Below, piece after piece: positions 21,101 through 33,798 of a stretch of 64,000 bases of DNA. The DNA is from Promerops cafer. Its lineage: Eukaryota > Chordata > Aves > Passeriformes > Nectariniidae. The notes under the pieces were generated by a model. It was given only the letters and a program-made list of their open reading frames with translations. It did not search any database and had not been told where the DNA came from. The stretch is taken from the NCBI GenBank assembly GCA_013398275.1, contig VZSE01015526.1, positions 745,636 through 809,635 of the forward strand, read 5' to 3'. Position numbers and translations under genes: made by a program. The first letter of the stretch is position 1. Each line of letters begins with the position of its first letter.

Positions 21101-23180
21101 TGGATTTCTTCAAGGACTAATTTTACATTTAATTTAGTTTGTAGCCAAATTAATTTATGTCTGAGAGGGAAAAAATAACTGGCCTGGGGATTTTCGTATG
21201 ACCTTCCTGTTCTAAGACGGAAATTTCTTTTGGCCACAGTCAGTATTTTTAAATTCCTGAACTGTAAAAAAAACCCTTTAGAAGAAGAAGAAGAAGAAAA
21301 AACCTTTAAAAGGAAATAAAGCATATAGAAATAATAACAGCCATACCTTACAATCTTGACTCTTCCTGTTCCAAGTGGACATGAGTGCCCAAACATACGT
21401 TATTCCTGAGAGATGCTTCTTACCCTGTTTATCAAAAATCCCCATAATGTGAATTCACAGGCTAATTAGGTAACCTGCATATCCTCCTTTGTGCTTAGCA
21501 AGCTTCTGCAAGGCCAAGCCAAGCAAACATTCCCTTCATGTAAATTAATCCCACAAACCCCATGGGGAAAGCCCCACCATGCCCTGGTGTGTGACATGGC
21601 AAAACTGCATGAGTGATGCCCCATTAGCACCCATCTTCAAATGAATATGCAGTTGTAAGAATGCCTCCTCAGTCTTCTCCCCATAGGATGAAGATGCCCA
21701 AGTCCCTGAACTTCTCTTCCTTGGCCGTGTTTTGTCAGGAGCTCATCATTCCTTTCTCCTCCTGGATTCTCTGCTCAGTTCCATCCATCCTGTAAGCATG
21801 ACCAGGCTCAGCATTCCAGCTGAACTTCGCCGCCTAGACAAAGGAACCATCCTGCTTTGGTGAGGACAAAGTCAGCTCAATTAACTTGGTGCTTTAAGAA
21901 ATAGAACAGCAGCTCTCTGTGTGGTTACTTAATTGCATCCATGTTCTATGTGATGAATAATATTTCCCACTTACAGTGCAAAATTAGTAGACAAATGCCC
22001 TTCTTCCTCCCAAGCGGGGGACGAGGGAGGGCGTATGAAGATGTATCTATAAAAACAGATGTGTTATTTAAATGCTGCAAGCTAAACAAGGAATAATTAA
22101 TGTTAACATGCTGCCATTTGAGTTCTTAAAACCACATATGAGAACAATGTCTTAGACAGAAGGGTCTGATTTAAGTTCAGTTGTTACTTGGTAAACTTCC
22201 CTGACTGAATGGAAAATAATTTGGTTGGTTGTTCTTTGAGGTGGCAGGTTTAAATATCAATCTCTTCTATGCCATTTGGGTCTTGCTTTCAGTACAATTC
22301 CTTCAAAATACAGATTCTTGACTGTCTAAATACTGAAGACTTCTACTAGAATTGTGTTTAAACCATCTGAAACCTTGGCACCATACATTAACTGCCTTTT
22401 CTAGAAGAATCTCATCCAGTTGCCATTCTTAATGCTAAGTTTTCTTCCTCTAAGTTACAGTTTTTTAGTGTCCACGGTGGCTCTAGAAAGTCAACTCTTT
22501 GTGAATGCACTGCAGTTGTAAATGCTAAAACTAGAGTTCCTGAAGCTGCTCTTTCACTGGGGCAAAAATGACTGACAAGTATGACAAGGATATTTGAAAA
22601 CTGATACTGATCTGTCAATCTTTAGGCATCCCCTCTTATTTCAAAGGAGTTAATGAAAGCTGATTTTACATTTCTCCCCTCTATTTAGCATAGGAGGAGA
22701 TCTCAATATGCAATATGTGGGGTTTTTTTGTTTTCAGTTCTACTTCATTCATGGAATGTAAATAATAGATATTTTTATTACAATACAGTAAAATAATTTA
22801 TTCCAATACAGTAGTATGGAAAAAATTAAAAATATACATGGGGGAAATCTACCACCAGGGACAGCTTATGAAAGGTTCTGAAAATGTGGGAAATGTTTAC
22901 AAGTAAACATACAAAATAAAGTTACAACTGTATATATATGTGTTAGCTGGGTCATAATAATTGATAAATTTTGTCAAACAGCTTTAGATGTTCACAGTTT
23001 TGCAGAAGTAGAAAAAAACCCCACAAGCTGGTAAAAAAAGTTCAAATTTGTAATTGTGTATGTTGATCCCCAGATTGTAAAGACCCTTAGATACCCAAGT
23101 TTTCAATTTATTTCCCTGGCAAAATTTCAATCTATTTTACACTGACTCTGTGCTGTATAACAAAGTCTGAATTAAATATT
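18198..23180. other. Non-coding sequence, no gene recognised
   Basis: Unique-looking AT-rich DNA. AGATGTAAAG is doubled at about 18240-18259. A TATAAATAT-rich stretch lies at 19600-19670, and a GAA microsatellite at 21281-21300. Short open frames on both strands (for example 19210-19500 and 19767-20111) overlap one another and show no domain. Confidence 0.6.
21281..21300. repeat. GAA microsatellite
   Basis: About five to six GAA triplets followed by a run of A. Confidence 0.85.
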
Positions 23181-23296
23181 GGATGTGGCTTGGAGCAGCC
23201 TGATCTAGTGGAAGGTGTTGTTGCCCATGGCAGCGGGTGGAATGAGATGAGCTTTAAGGTGCCTTCCAACCCAAAGTATTCTGTGAGTCTATGAAA
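23181..23296 (+). mobile_element. CR1 LINE 3' end fragment
   Basis: The sequence reads GGCTTGGAGCAGCCTGATCT, then TTGCCCATGGCAG, TTTAAGGTGCCTTCCAACCC and ATTCTGTGAGTCTATG. This is the standard 3' end of avian CR1, including a decayed pair of the terminal 8-mer (ATTCTATG type). Only about 115 bp are present, the usual severe 5' truncation. It is one of the clearest avian markers in the window. Confidence 0.92.
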
Positions 23297-26200
23297 TACT
23301 GATAATACTGGTGTATACTTGTATAACCAGTGTCTACATTCATGTGGTGAATACATGGTTCTCCATTTTCACTAGAAATACCTGTATATTGTGTTTGCTA
23401 TTCTCTCTGTAAAGGATGAGCTTGAAAACATTAACCAGGAAAACTAATTTTTACAAGTGTAGTAGTACGCCTGCATATCTGCTGACAGCCCTGAGACAGA
23501 AAGTCTGAGAGTCGTGAGCTCAGAGATGCATCAGTCTGAAACCATGGGCCACGTAATAAAAGCAAAGTGTTTTAGCCCATCTAGCAATGCTCTGAGGGAC
23601 AAAGGAACCTGAAGGTCCCTCTCATTTTTTTCTTTTCAAGGATGGGGGAAAAAAAGCAAGGTAAGCGGGGAATTTCTGGCCTCAACCTTGAACAGGTGGA
23701 AGAGGATGTTGTATCTACAAGGTGAAAAGAGAAAGCAAAGCATGTCACTCTTGTTCCAAGCGAGTTATAGAGCTGTGAAAGTTTGTTGGAAAAAAATGCA
23801 TGATGTGCTGAAGATTTGAGACTTCTTAATAGTTTGTGTCCTGTCTTGAATTAGGTCCTTGAAAGTGAGATTGTGTGTGGCATTGCTGTTCCAAGGCAGT
23901 GGTGCTGTGTTGTGTTTAATATGGCACTAGGCTACATTTATGTTCAAAATAATCCCAAGTTTTGGCTCTTGAATCGTCTGAATATCAGTGTGTAAAAAGG
24001 AACTCCTGAAAATTTTCAGCAGGACGAGAACAGAAGGTAGGATCTATCCATAAAGAGTGTGCTGGTCAGGTATTCAGGCAGCTGGAAGTCTTTCTGGAGA
24101 ACTGGACTGAAGGGAGACTTTCACCTGGGTCTCCTGCTTCCTAGGGAAGTGTCCAAATCATCAGCCTGTGGAAATGCAGACCAATGAGCATGAAAATAAC
24201 CAATGAGTGATAAAGTGTGCAAACTACAGCATAAACAGAAACCTGTGGTCATGGATTCACTTCCTGGAACTGCTTTGCTTTTTAAGGGAAACTTTTACTT
24301 TTAATAGGTGATATTTCTGGCTTTCCAACTAGCTCTTTTTTTAGTAACTGTAATCTTACAAGGTGCATATTCCCTTCTCTTCTCATCTTGTGTGTTGTGC
24401 CAGGGGCCAGAGCACTCTTCTGATGGAACAATCATGCATTTGCCTTGATAGCACACTGATATCCTTGAACCCTACCTTCTGCCAGGCAAAGAGAAAGGGA
24501 TAGTACTTACTCTGTCTTTCAGAATAAGAGCCAAAGCTGAAATACCTGCCAAATGAGTCAGTCAACTGAAATGCTTCTTTTCCTTTATACTGCGCGAGAA
24601 GAGGAAAAAGAAAGTGGAAATGAGAAATAGAAGATTGGCAGTAGCCTTCAGTAGCTCATAAGGACTATTTTTACCCTTAGAACTGCTTATGGGTGAAGAG
24701 CAGAAGCTGTTCTCTTTTAGCTGATACTGGCTTTGGCAGTGGGAATGGTCAAGGAGAAGAAGAATGAGGACAGAGAATTAGGAGGATTTAAGACTGGAGA
24801 AGAGCATGATAATAGTATGTAAAATGGCCATCACATCTGGAGAATCCTGGTACACTTTCCATTTTAAGTCTGAATGTGTGTTATCTAATCAAACATTCAT
24901 CAAAGATTTTGTCAGAACTAATTTACTTGTCTGTCTCCCCCTCAAATTAAAACAATGAAACCAAACAGCTAATTCAAAGCCTTCTGTAACTGAAGTCCTT
25001 AAAAACATTCCACATGTAGTTTTTTCATCCAAAAAAATACAACAAAGAAATACTTTGCTAGAGTCACTTTATGTCAGCTAATCTCACATGAAAACAAAAG
25101 CTGTTATTACTGGAAGGTCACTGTGAAAGAGAGGTTATGACTGCAGTAAACGAGACATCAGCATTACATGGTTGCTGCTTGGTAGACAGAAGGCCTATTT
25201 ATATGGCAAGCAGAGGATGGGATAAAATGAAGGCATTCAGGGATTCCAATGGCAAAATAGATCACCAGAGCACTAAATAGCTAAACTGTCTAACTCCTGG
25301 ACAATTACAGTGATTCAGTAAGCTTGGGAGCTTTTGGTTTTGCTTTGTAGGAAGTAGAAGTCAGTAGAGGACGAGCAGACTTGACTCAAGGGGAAGAAAT
25401 TGAGGAAGAAGTTTTTGTCTATGTTCCTGAAAATAGCTTGGGGGTTTCTTCACTGATGACTAATACCAAAATGATCTGCTTACAAATCTGAGAATAAAAA
25501 GTATACCAGCATTAGAAGAGAAATAAAAACCACCTGTGCCTGTTATTGTCAGGGTTTTCATTTGGGTGTAAAATTTCATTTCAGTGGTCTTGCCCCTTGT
25601 ACCATTAGACAAGGAGCAAGGGATAGCAGGAAGCTGAATGAGATTTGATCGGATACAGCCTGAAAAAAAAATTTCAAAGAATTTAGGCTCTTAAATCTTG
25701 ACTTTAGATTACTCTGTGTTACAGCTTGTCAGGATATCGATCCTGGTTTTCAAGAGTGCAGAGTGAAGTCTCACGCCTTGATTAAATATGTATGTGTATG
25801 TACCAGGATAATAAAAGCCACAAAACAATAAAGCATTTCTGCACAAAGATTTAATTTTTCCACCTTTTTGAATGTTAAACTTGGTAAGTCAGATGAGCTT
25901 TGTAACTACATTATTGACTTCTGCTCCTTTCACACCTTGGCTTTTCTTCCAGAGGCACTACTGCAGTGATCTAGATGCTTAAAGATATGGGCTGATAGTC
26001 ACAGTTTGAAGTTTGCTTCCAGAGCAGTGGCATTTCTGTTAAAATGTAATTGCTCTATTGTCCTGTACTCTGTTCCATGAGAAGGATTTTTCCTTCCCAG
26101 AAATTGGTGAAGGTTTCAAGGTTCTTTCTTTCATTTCCATTCTTATTCTTCAGCAGGAACTTGCATGAGAATCAAATGCTTTGTACTAGGAATAAGAAAG

Positions 26201-27260
26201 TGTTGCGTTGCTGTTAGCTGATAATTGTCATGGTCTTCACTTCCAAACAACTTCTAATTTGTTGAATCATTCTAACTTCAATTTTTTGCAGTAATTTTTG
26301 CACTGACATTGAAGTGGTTTGGTCAAGCCTTCTGTGGTGTTGCGAAACACTGGTCTCTCAGTTTCCAGCTGACTGCTTTTGCTTTGGTCTAAAAAGGATC
26401 CTAAGACCTTGTCCACAAAAGTGTTTGTCAAAATAGCTATTCCAGTGTAATCAGATGACAAAACAAAACAAATGGGTTAATGGTCTGGGTGTTTGGTCTA
26501 ACTTTAATGGGTTTGGGTTTTTTTCAATATAGCTTAGTTCATTTACTTGATATAAGCTAAACACAATAAACATCATTTTAACCTCAGCAGAACTACTTGG
26601 CCAGGCATTTGCAGAAATTTTGCTAACATTGTTCCAAGGACACCTTAAGTGATTGGTAGAACTGGAAGCATAGTCAAGCCTACTTTCATCCTACTCCCCA
26701 GGAGCAGAAAGGAAAATTATTCATTGACATCAACAGGAGCTGGATTGGATTTTACATGGTTATTTACTGCGAGTACGTGGGCATCCCATTTTTGTTATGC
26801 TCCTGTCACTTGAATCTAATACTGAAGTACATGGATTGAAAAAAAACATCATAACTAATTGTTTAAAGCTCTCTGATTTTTTCATATGCTAATACTAATT
26901 TTCTCTGAAATATTATTTAGATTGTAATGTAGTAGTGAATAATGTACACTGACAGAGAAGTAAAGATGTGGGGACACGCTGTCTCCAACATCTAAGAGTC
27001 AGATCTGATGTCTGTGTTACCTTGTCTGTTTTTCTATGCTTCCTGTAAATATCTGCTATATTTACAGCCTTGAACTGCCATGAAATTTCTTACTGAAGAA
27101 ATTACACCATTCTTAGGCTAACCACTTGCATTTTCAGTCCCTTTCAATAGCAGGAACCTGCTGGAATTAGACAGAGACTGTGAAAATTACAGAAGTGCTT
27201 GTATCATGTAATGTAATTGAATAATTTAATGACAACCCATCAAATAGTTTCCTTATGGGT

Positions 27261-27322
27261 CAAATGATAGTGATCATTTGGCCACATTTGATCATTTGGC
27301 TTTTGGTAAGCCACCAAAAGCC
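27261..27322. repeat. Cluster of short inverted repeats (hairpins)
   Basis: CAAATGAT and ATCATTTG form an 8 bp inverted pair at 27261-27280, and GATCATTTGGC recurs just after. A perfect 9 bp stem follows: GGCTTTTGG (27298-27306), loop TAAGCCA, CCAAAAGCC (27314-27322). No terminal duplications or poly-T tract mark a known element. Confidence 0.75.
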
Positions 27323-28016
27323 AGGGAAGGGCAATGGGTAAGGAGAACTGTCAGCATTCTTTAAAGTGTTCAGCTAAGTGAACAGGCAAACTGGAAAAGA
27401 GAATGTCTATTTTTTTTATTACATTGACCTGAATGTAATGTATATGTACATTCATTTGGTTTATGCTTCTCTTTGCATCTCATGCAGTGGTGCTTTTATA
27501 ATTCAGTACCAGTAAACCAAATGAATTAGTTGTTTGAATAAGGGGGGAAAAGCATGAGACGTGTGTTGGGAGAAAAGGGAAGGCTGGGAATAAGTAATGT
27601 GCATGCAAGGTTTCCTTTTAGAAATCACTACTTTTTCTCTCTCCTTTTTAACATTTGGGGGAGGGGGGTCAAAATAACTTTTTATTTAAAAGTTTTAGTG
27701 GATGGATTGTATACATCCTGTTTCTTCTGCAAAAAACCATCTGGATTGCAAAAATCCTCACAAAAATTAATGACTCAGTCCATATGTTGGTGGTGTCAAA
27801 GCATCTGAGCAGATATGGAGATTATGTAAACCCATATAAATGACTCCGAGGTACTAAGCAATAAGTTCCATACTTCCAGGTGGGTTGAGAGCTGCTTCCC
27901 AAGGGTGAGGTTTAATAGATGTAAAGCAAAATAGATGAATAGAATGGCAGATCTAGTATTACTTACATTTTAAATTGTTTAAGAGTTCTACTCATTAAAT
28001 TCAGTACTAAATTATT

Positions 28017-28109
28017 TTGGGGTGGTTTTTTTGTTTGGTTGGTTTTGGGGGGGGTTTTTTTGGTTTTGTGCTTGTTTGGGGGTTTTTTGTGTTGTTTTTT
28101 TCTTTTTCT
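28017..28109. repeat. T/G low-complexity tract
   Basis: Almost only T and G on the plus strand, in runs such as GGGGGGGG followed by TTTTTTT. It is low-complexity sequence. The short open frames across it (for example FFFFFF and WGGFFW types) are artefacts. Confidence 0.85.
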
Positions 28110-31100
28110 TTTTGAAAGAAATGGAGAAAACTCCACCTGTTTATATCCCTTTGAAAGGGCCAAAAAGAAAAAAAAAATCTCAACTAGTATGGATATTTAT
28201 TTGCCATAGGAAAAATTTCGCTATATTCCAAAGAGAACAGTAACAACCATGGCAAACCCTCTCTCTCCCCACTGGGTTAGGGAGTCTCATGATGCTGTAG
28301 CTGCTGAAGGCAGTAGTAACCTGTGATTCCAAGTGCTCTCTGTTCCACCACAGCTGCATGGCTCTGATCCCTGGCTGACTGGCTGTGACTGCCACATAAA
28401 TTGTAACCCGTAACCTTCTGCCACAGTCAGTCGTTGATTATTTTCTTTCCTGGGTAAAATTTCTGGTCAGATTATTCATTGGCTTTAGAACTTCCCATTC
28501 TAAAATCAGTATGGGTATGTAGCATTTTGCTTCAATCATGGTCTTCAGGCAACTTTTGTACCTCTTGGTAGCCTTAGAAATCTGCAGAGTCAGCAGTCTG
28601 GTTATTCACTGCAGGCCCTGTACCACTTCAGTTTGTGACTATTTTTCTTTTTAGTAAAATATCAGCTCAAGAGCTGAGTCTATTCCTTTTTCTGAGACTC
28701 CAGCTGCTGTTCTGAAGAAAGGCAATAACTACAAGGCTGTTTCTCTACCATGCAAGAGAGTACCAATTCTTTCCAAGGTGTTTTAATATTGTAAAGAATG
28801 GCTAAACAGGGCATCCTGGGAATTGTGTGTTTAATTCATTCCTTTCCCTGTGTCTGCCTGCTTTTCTTTCTCTGAAAGACTTAGATTGCCTTCCATACAG
28901 GTCAGAGAAGGAAAACCACTGCATGCGCTTTCAGCACTGCACTCACTGTAAGACTTCCCAGTCAGAATTCAGTTTGCTGCTTGTGGCTGATGTGCCCAGA
29001 AGGACACAGTTCAAGTGCTTTCACAGCCTTACTGTTGAAATTCTGGTAAGTCATTCAACTTTGGGAGGTTTTTTATTGTTTTAGAACAAGCAGGTGTGAC
29101 TCAGCAATGCTTCAGGATCCAAAGTGCTGAATACAAAGATACTTATTTTTATATACTCACCTGTTTTTTGGTACTCAGCCATCACATCTGAACAGACACA
29201 GGTAGATACTTTACACTGAGATGGGTAGGAGGCTCTTCTTTCCTGCTCCACTGACCAGGAATATCCATTAGGTTTTTCTTGAAGGTGATAGATGTCCTAA
29301 TTTCTCATTTACCACCCATTCAAATATTTGTTAATGCAGACAGGAGAACTTAAGTTTACAGTAAGTATTATGTGACCTTGGGTTGTCTCAGTTTTTCAGA
29401 GGTGGCACAGGTGACTTCACCAAAGTTGTTTTGCTTCAAGAATCTGTCTTACCTCTGCACTATTGTCATGGTTGTGAAGAGAGATGGTATTTGCCCTGTG
29501 CAAGGCACCTGTACATCCCCTGTAAGCCCTTCACCCTCTGAACAAGAAAAAAAAGCTCTGTTTTCACCTGAGAAAGCTTGTGGGGTATTTTGTGCACCTC
29601 AGAACATTTACCTCAGGCAAGAACACTCTTGAAATTAGGTGTACATGCACATATTGTCCCCTGAATTGCATTGAGATTCCCTAAAAAAAATACTTTGCTT
29701 TTCCTTTTCCGCTTCTCTGAGACTTCACAGAGCCTGTAACTCCATCAGACCTTGACAGAAGACTGTGTATGATTTTCTGAGGTGTATGTTTCCATTCTGC
29801 TGGGTGGCTGAAACTGCACTCCCTCTCTGCTGGTTCTCCAGCATCAGCCTCCTCTCTTCTGCTGAGGAGCCAAGCACTGACATTCAAATGCATCTGGAAA
29901 ACAATGCTTTTATTTATCCTAGTAAACTAAGTGGGGCTGTGATGTGGGTGACTCAAACACTGGATCTCCATCCCATGTCTTTAAATTTTAAGTGTGCACT
30001 GTTGCACAATTTGAGTCCATGCAATCACTTTCTGCTAAACCAAGCTTGAGAATATTTTTCCTGCCAAAGTTCAAGTTTGTGGGCTATAAGACCATCTGTC
30101 CTGTACGTAGGAACTTACTGGAGCTCTTCTGCTCACTGTTTTTCCAAGTTCAGATCTGAGGGGCACCTTTGTTTTCCTCACCCAGCTGCCCCTGTTGGCA
30201 CAGACCTGAGCCTACTTTTCAGTGAATTCTAGAGGAAGTGGTAGGTGGTGTCAGGAAGGGGCTGTTCTTCCCAACACTGGTAACTCATGCCAGTCTAAGT
30301 GCTGTATAGCTGCTAATTGCAAAACTTATATTTCAGGAAAAGAAATCAATACTGTTTCAATATTTGGATTTAGTCCTACTTATCTTTTGAGTAACAAAAG
30401 AAAGGGTTTAGAAGTTTAGAAAATGCTGCATCTTTGATACATGCCTGGCAAGTGTCCTGATAGGGACAGTCCCATCAGCCAGCAGCAGTACCACCTCTCC
30501 CTAGTGAGGACTCCATAGTAGATGTGTTACCTGACAAAATCAAGGGACCTGGCTGTTCCCTGACACTTTTAAAGTATTACGAAATGTATAGGGGAGAAAA
30601 CGAGTGTTGCTCATTTTCATCCTGCAGGACTGTTGCTTTACTAAATGGGGTGGGGTTTTTTTGTTGTCTCTGTAATTGTTTGGCTAAGGACCAGGATTAG
30701 TCGCTGAACCTAACTTTTCTTTTGTATTACATTCATACAGGCTTCTTTAGGGTCAGGCTGACTCTGTAGGCATTTTTGTCTTGGGCCTTTGGGGACAAGA
30801 AGTTTTCAGGAGTGTTGATTAAATCTGTACTTCCGGGCCACCTATGTGCTGGTGGTGGTTGTCTCTCTTAAAGTTTAGAAATTTGTTTTTTGTAGAAGGC
30901 TTGTAAGTTCTTCTGTATGTGTGCATTTAGTCTAGGTCACCTTATGACAGTGATTTCTATTCTGTATTTGCTGAAACCTTGGAAGAACTGAATGGTTTTG
31001 GCAAGGCAGTGCAGCTTCTGTACCACTGCCTTCATAGCTTTACAGCAATAAAGCTTCAGTCTGTGTTTTCCAGGGCTACAACTGGACTTAAAAGGTAATA

Positions 31101-33776
31101 CAAATAGCAGCATAACAATAACAGGTGCTTTACAGATGTCTCTGTCTTTATCATGCTCTTCCTCTTTTTTACATAATACCCTGGAAATAATAAAAACAGT
31201 CCTGCAAAGAGTTGTCTGCTGTTGGATTCAGGGAATCCCTTCAATGTTAACACGTTGAAATTGGGTTGAATCTGATGAAGGACATCAGAGGTTCAATAAA
31301 GTTCCGCAGTGTAAGTTCAGATCAGACAAATCTCTTATAAAGGCACACATCCCCCAGATAGGTGTGTGAAATTCAGCTGCCTACAATGCTTTGGGAACTT
31401 GTTTCAAACTCCTAACTCCAAATACGACATAAGCAGAATAAACCATAACTTGAACCAAATATGTAATATTTGTCATACAATTAACCAAGACAGTATTCCA
31501 GCCAGTGTTGTTGAAGCTCTCTAGAAACATGAGTGAACTTAAAATTCAGGTGATCATGGCTCAGATTTTAGTTGAGAAAAATGCCAGAACCTATGAATCA
31601 GGTAATTTAAGAAACACACCCATACTGATATTTTGAAAGCAAAGGCGTTCATTGTTTAATATTTGCATAGACAGCATCTTTCTATTGTGAACCCCCTAGC
31701 ACAGGATGAGCGTATTGGGATTGGGCCAGTAATGAGTGGAGGAATTCTACATCAGCATCTCTCAGCGTGGTTTTCAGGGTGTTGATGGGCATTTTCCCAT
31801 ATCTTTAACCATATCAGTGGTGCTGTATCACATAGGCACAGTGATGTGGCACCTTGCTGTGTGTGGAACTCCTTGATATTTCTGTAGTTCAAGACCGTGT
31901 GGATAAAGCTCACAAAGCAGGGCTACTGCTGCTGCAGTGATCAGCATCTCATATTCTGGCTTTCTGCTCTTCCTGGCAGTTGGACATGAATAGTTTCTGT
32001 GACATGAACTGTGTAATGCCAAAGCAAGTGTTAGATTTCACTTTAGAAGTGACCAGCATGAACTGTGAGTCTGGAGATCCCATGCAAACACCCTTCTTAC
32101 AATACAAGTAGTGCTAAGAAAGAGCATAGATCTTTGTGCAGCTGGCATGGCTGTGTGAGTGTGTCTCATATGCACTGACTTCTGAAGATGAGAATTTGTT
32201 ACTTTGGACCCCATCTAAAAGGTTTCCTTTGATCTTAGCTGGACATTTGTGGGTGGTTTTCAATAGTCAGTGCAGATGTTTGGGTGAAACAAATCTGTAA
32301 CAGGGAGTCCATGGTAAATACTTCTTCAGATAAGGTAAAACTGCCTGTTCTTGTTTTCCAAACAAATCAAACCAGGCACAGACTCCATCAAATCTTCTGC
32401 TTGAGCTCTGCTTTATATCCATGAGAATGTATAGAAGCTGAACACCTCTGTGACTGCTTTCACACAGAGTCTGTATGGACCATAATTTCTGTATATAGGT
32501 ACGAGATTTGTAAAGGTTTAAACTCCTGGATAACACAGTACTGCCTGCAGTGCCAATTCAGAGAGAGAGAGTGCTGCAAAAGGGGAGAAACAGTGATACC
32601 CTGGGGTTGTAGAAAGATGAGATCACTCAGGGATGTGTTGAATGCTAATATTATGTGAATGCTGATGACCACACCTTCCCAAGGGCAGAATCATTTGCTC
32701 AGCTAAAGGGAAAAGTTTCTGAATACAGCCTCTAAAGCTGCAAGAATAATTTGTCGAGGGGCAGGTTCATTCTTGTTTGGCAGATTTTTTCAGTGCTCAG
32801 CTTGAAGAGCAGGAGAACCTAGGAGAATCAGCATTTAGAAGAAAAAAAAAAGTACATAAAAATTATAAATCTTAATGGTCTTGTAGAGATGCAAATAGCA
32901 ATGGGTTTTTTAGAGCTGCAAGTAAGAATGCCAATAAAGAAGATACCTTAAAAATGAATATAGGAACAGGAACATTGGTAGAGGGAAAAAAAGGGGCATA
33001 GTTTTGTTTTCTATTTTACATGGGCATAATAATAAAAGACAAGCAGAAAATTCAAGGTAGTAGTTGTAAGAATTAAGACTTTAATCAAAGATGATCTTTA
33101 CCTTAAGGTGAATTTATTCAGTGGCTTGAACACTAAATGTACTTTGGGCCAGAAGATGGAACAGGAAGGACTGAAATCTGGGTTGTGGGAGGGAAAGGAA
33201 AGAAACCCTTTTGCTGCCATGTGCAAAGGGATTGTGGTGCAGGAGCTGAGACACAGTGCCATGATTTCCTAAAGAGCATGTTGACCAAATGCAGGCCTGC
33301 AATTTAGCTGGTAAAACATAAATTTAAACCTTGAAATACATGAAAAAGCCTAGAAAATAAACCAGATTACTGAGATCCATTATATGCAGGGAGAAGGAAG
33401 AAGGTATCAAACCTGGGATTGAAATGGTAGTTTGGTGGCATCACTGGAAGAGAGGAATGTTGATGCTGGTGAACTCAAAACAGAGTTGTTCTTTGCCATG
33501 GAGAGTTACTTGAGCATTCAGGTGATACATGGGACAGGCATTAAGTGATGTGCTGTATCCATAATATGGAACTGAAGGAAGACTGCAGGGAAAGCATGCA
33601 AAGCTACAGCTGTAAACCATTAATATAAAAATTAACAGAAATGGGGAAGTAGATGTGGGTGCCTAGGTGTAAAGGAAGAAGAATGAAGCTAAGGATGTTG
33701 TTTAATGACACTGTTACCAGAAGAGAGATTTTGATGCAGAAATATAGGCAAGACAGTCTTTTTGGACGTTTAAATT

Positions 33777-33798
33777 AAAAAAAAAAAAAAAAAAAAAG
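33777..33798. repeat. A22 homopolymer
   Basis: Twenty-two consecutive A. No retrocopy body or flanking duplication was recognised beside it. Confidence 0.95.

Noticed and set aside
27298..27322. Hairpin as a bacterial-type terminator
   Set aside because: There is no following T run and the DNA is eukaryotic.
33720..33798. A22 tract as the tail of a processed retrogene
   Set aside because: No gene-like body upstream and no matching flanking duplication was found.
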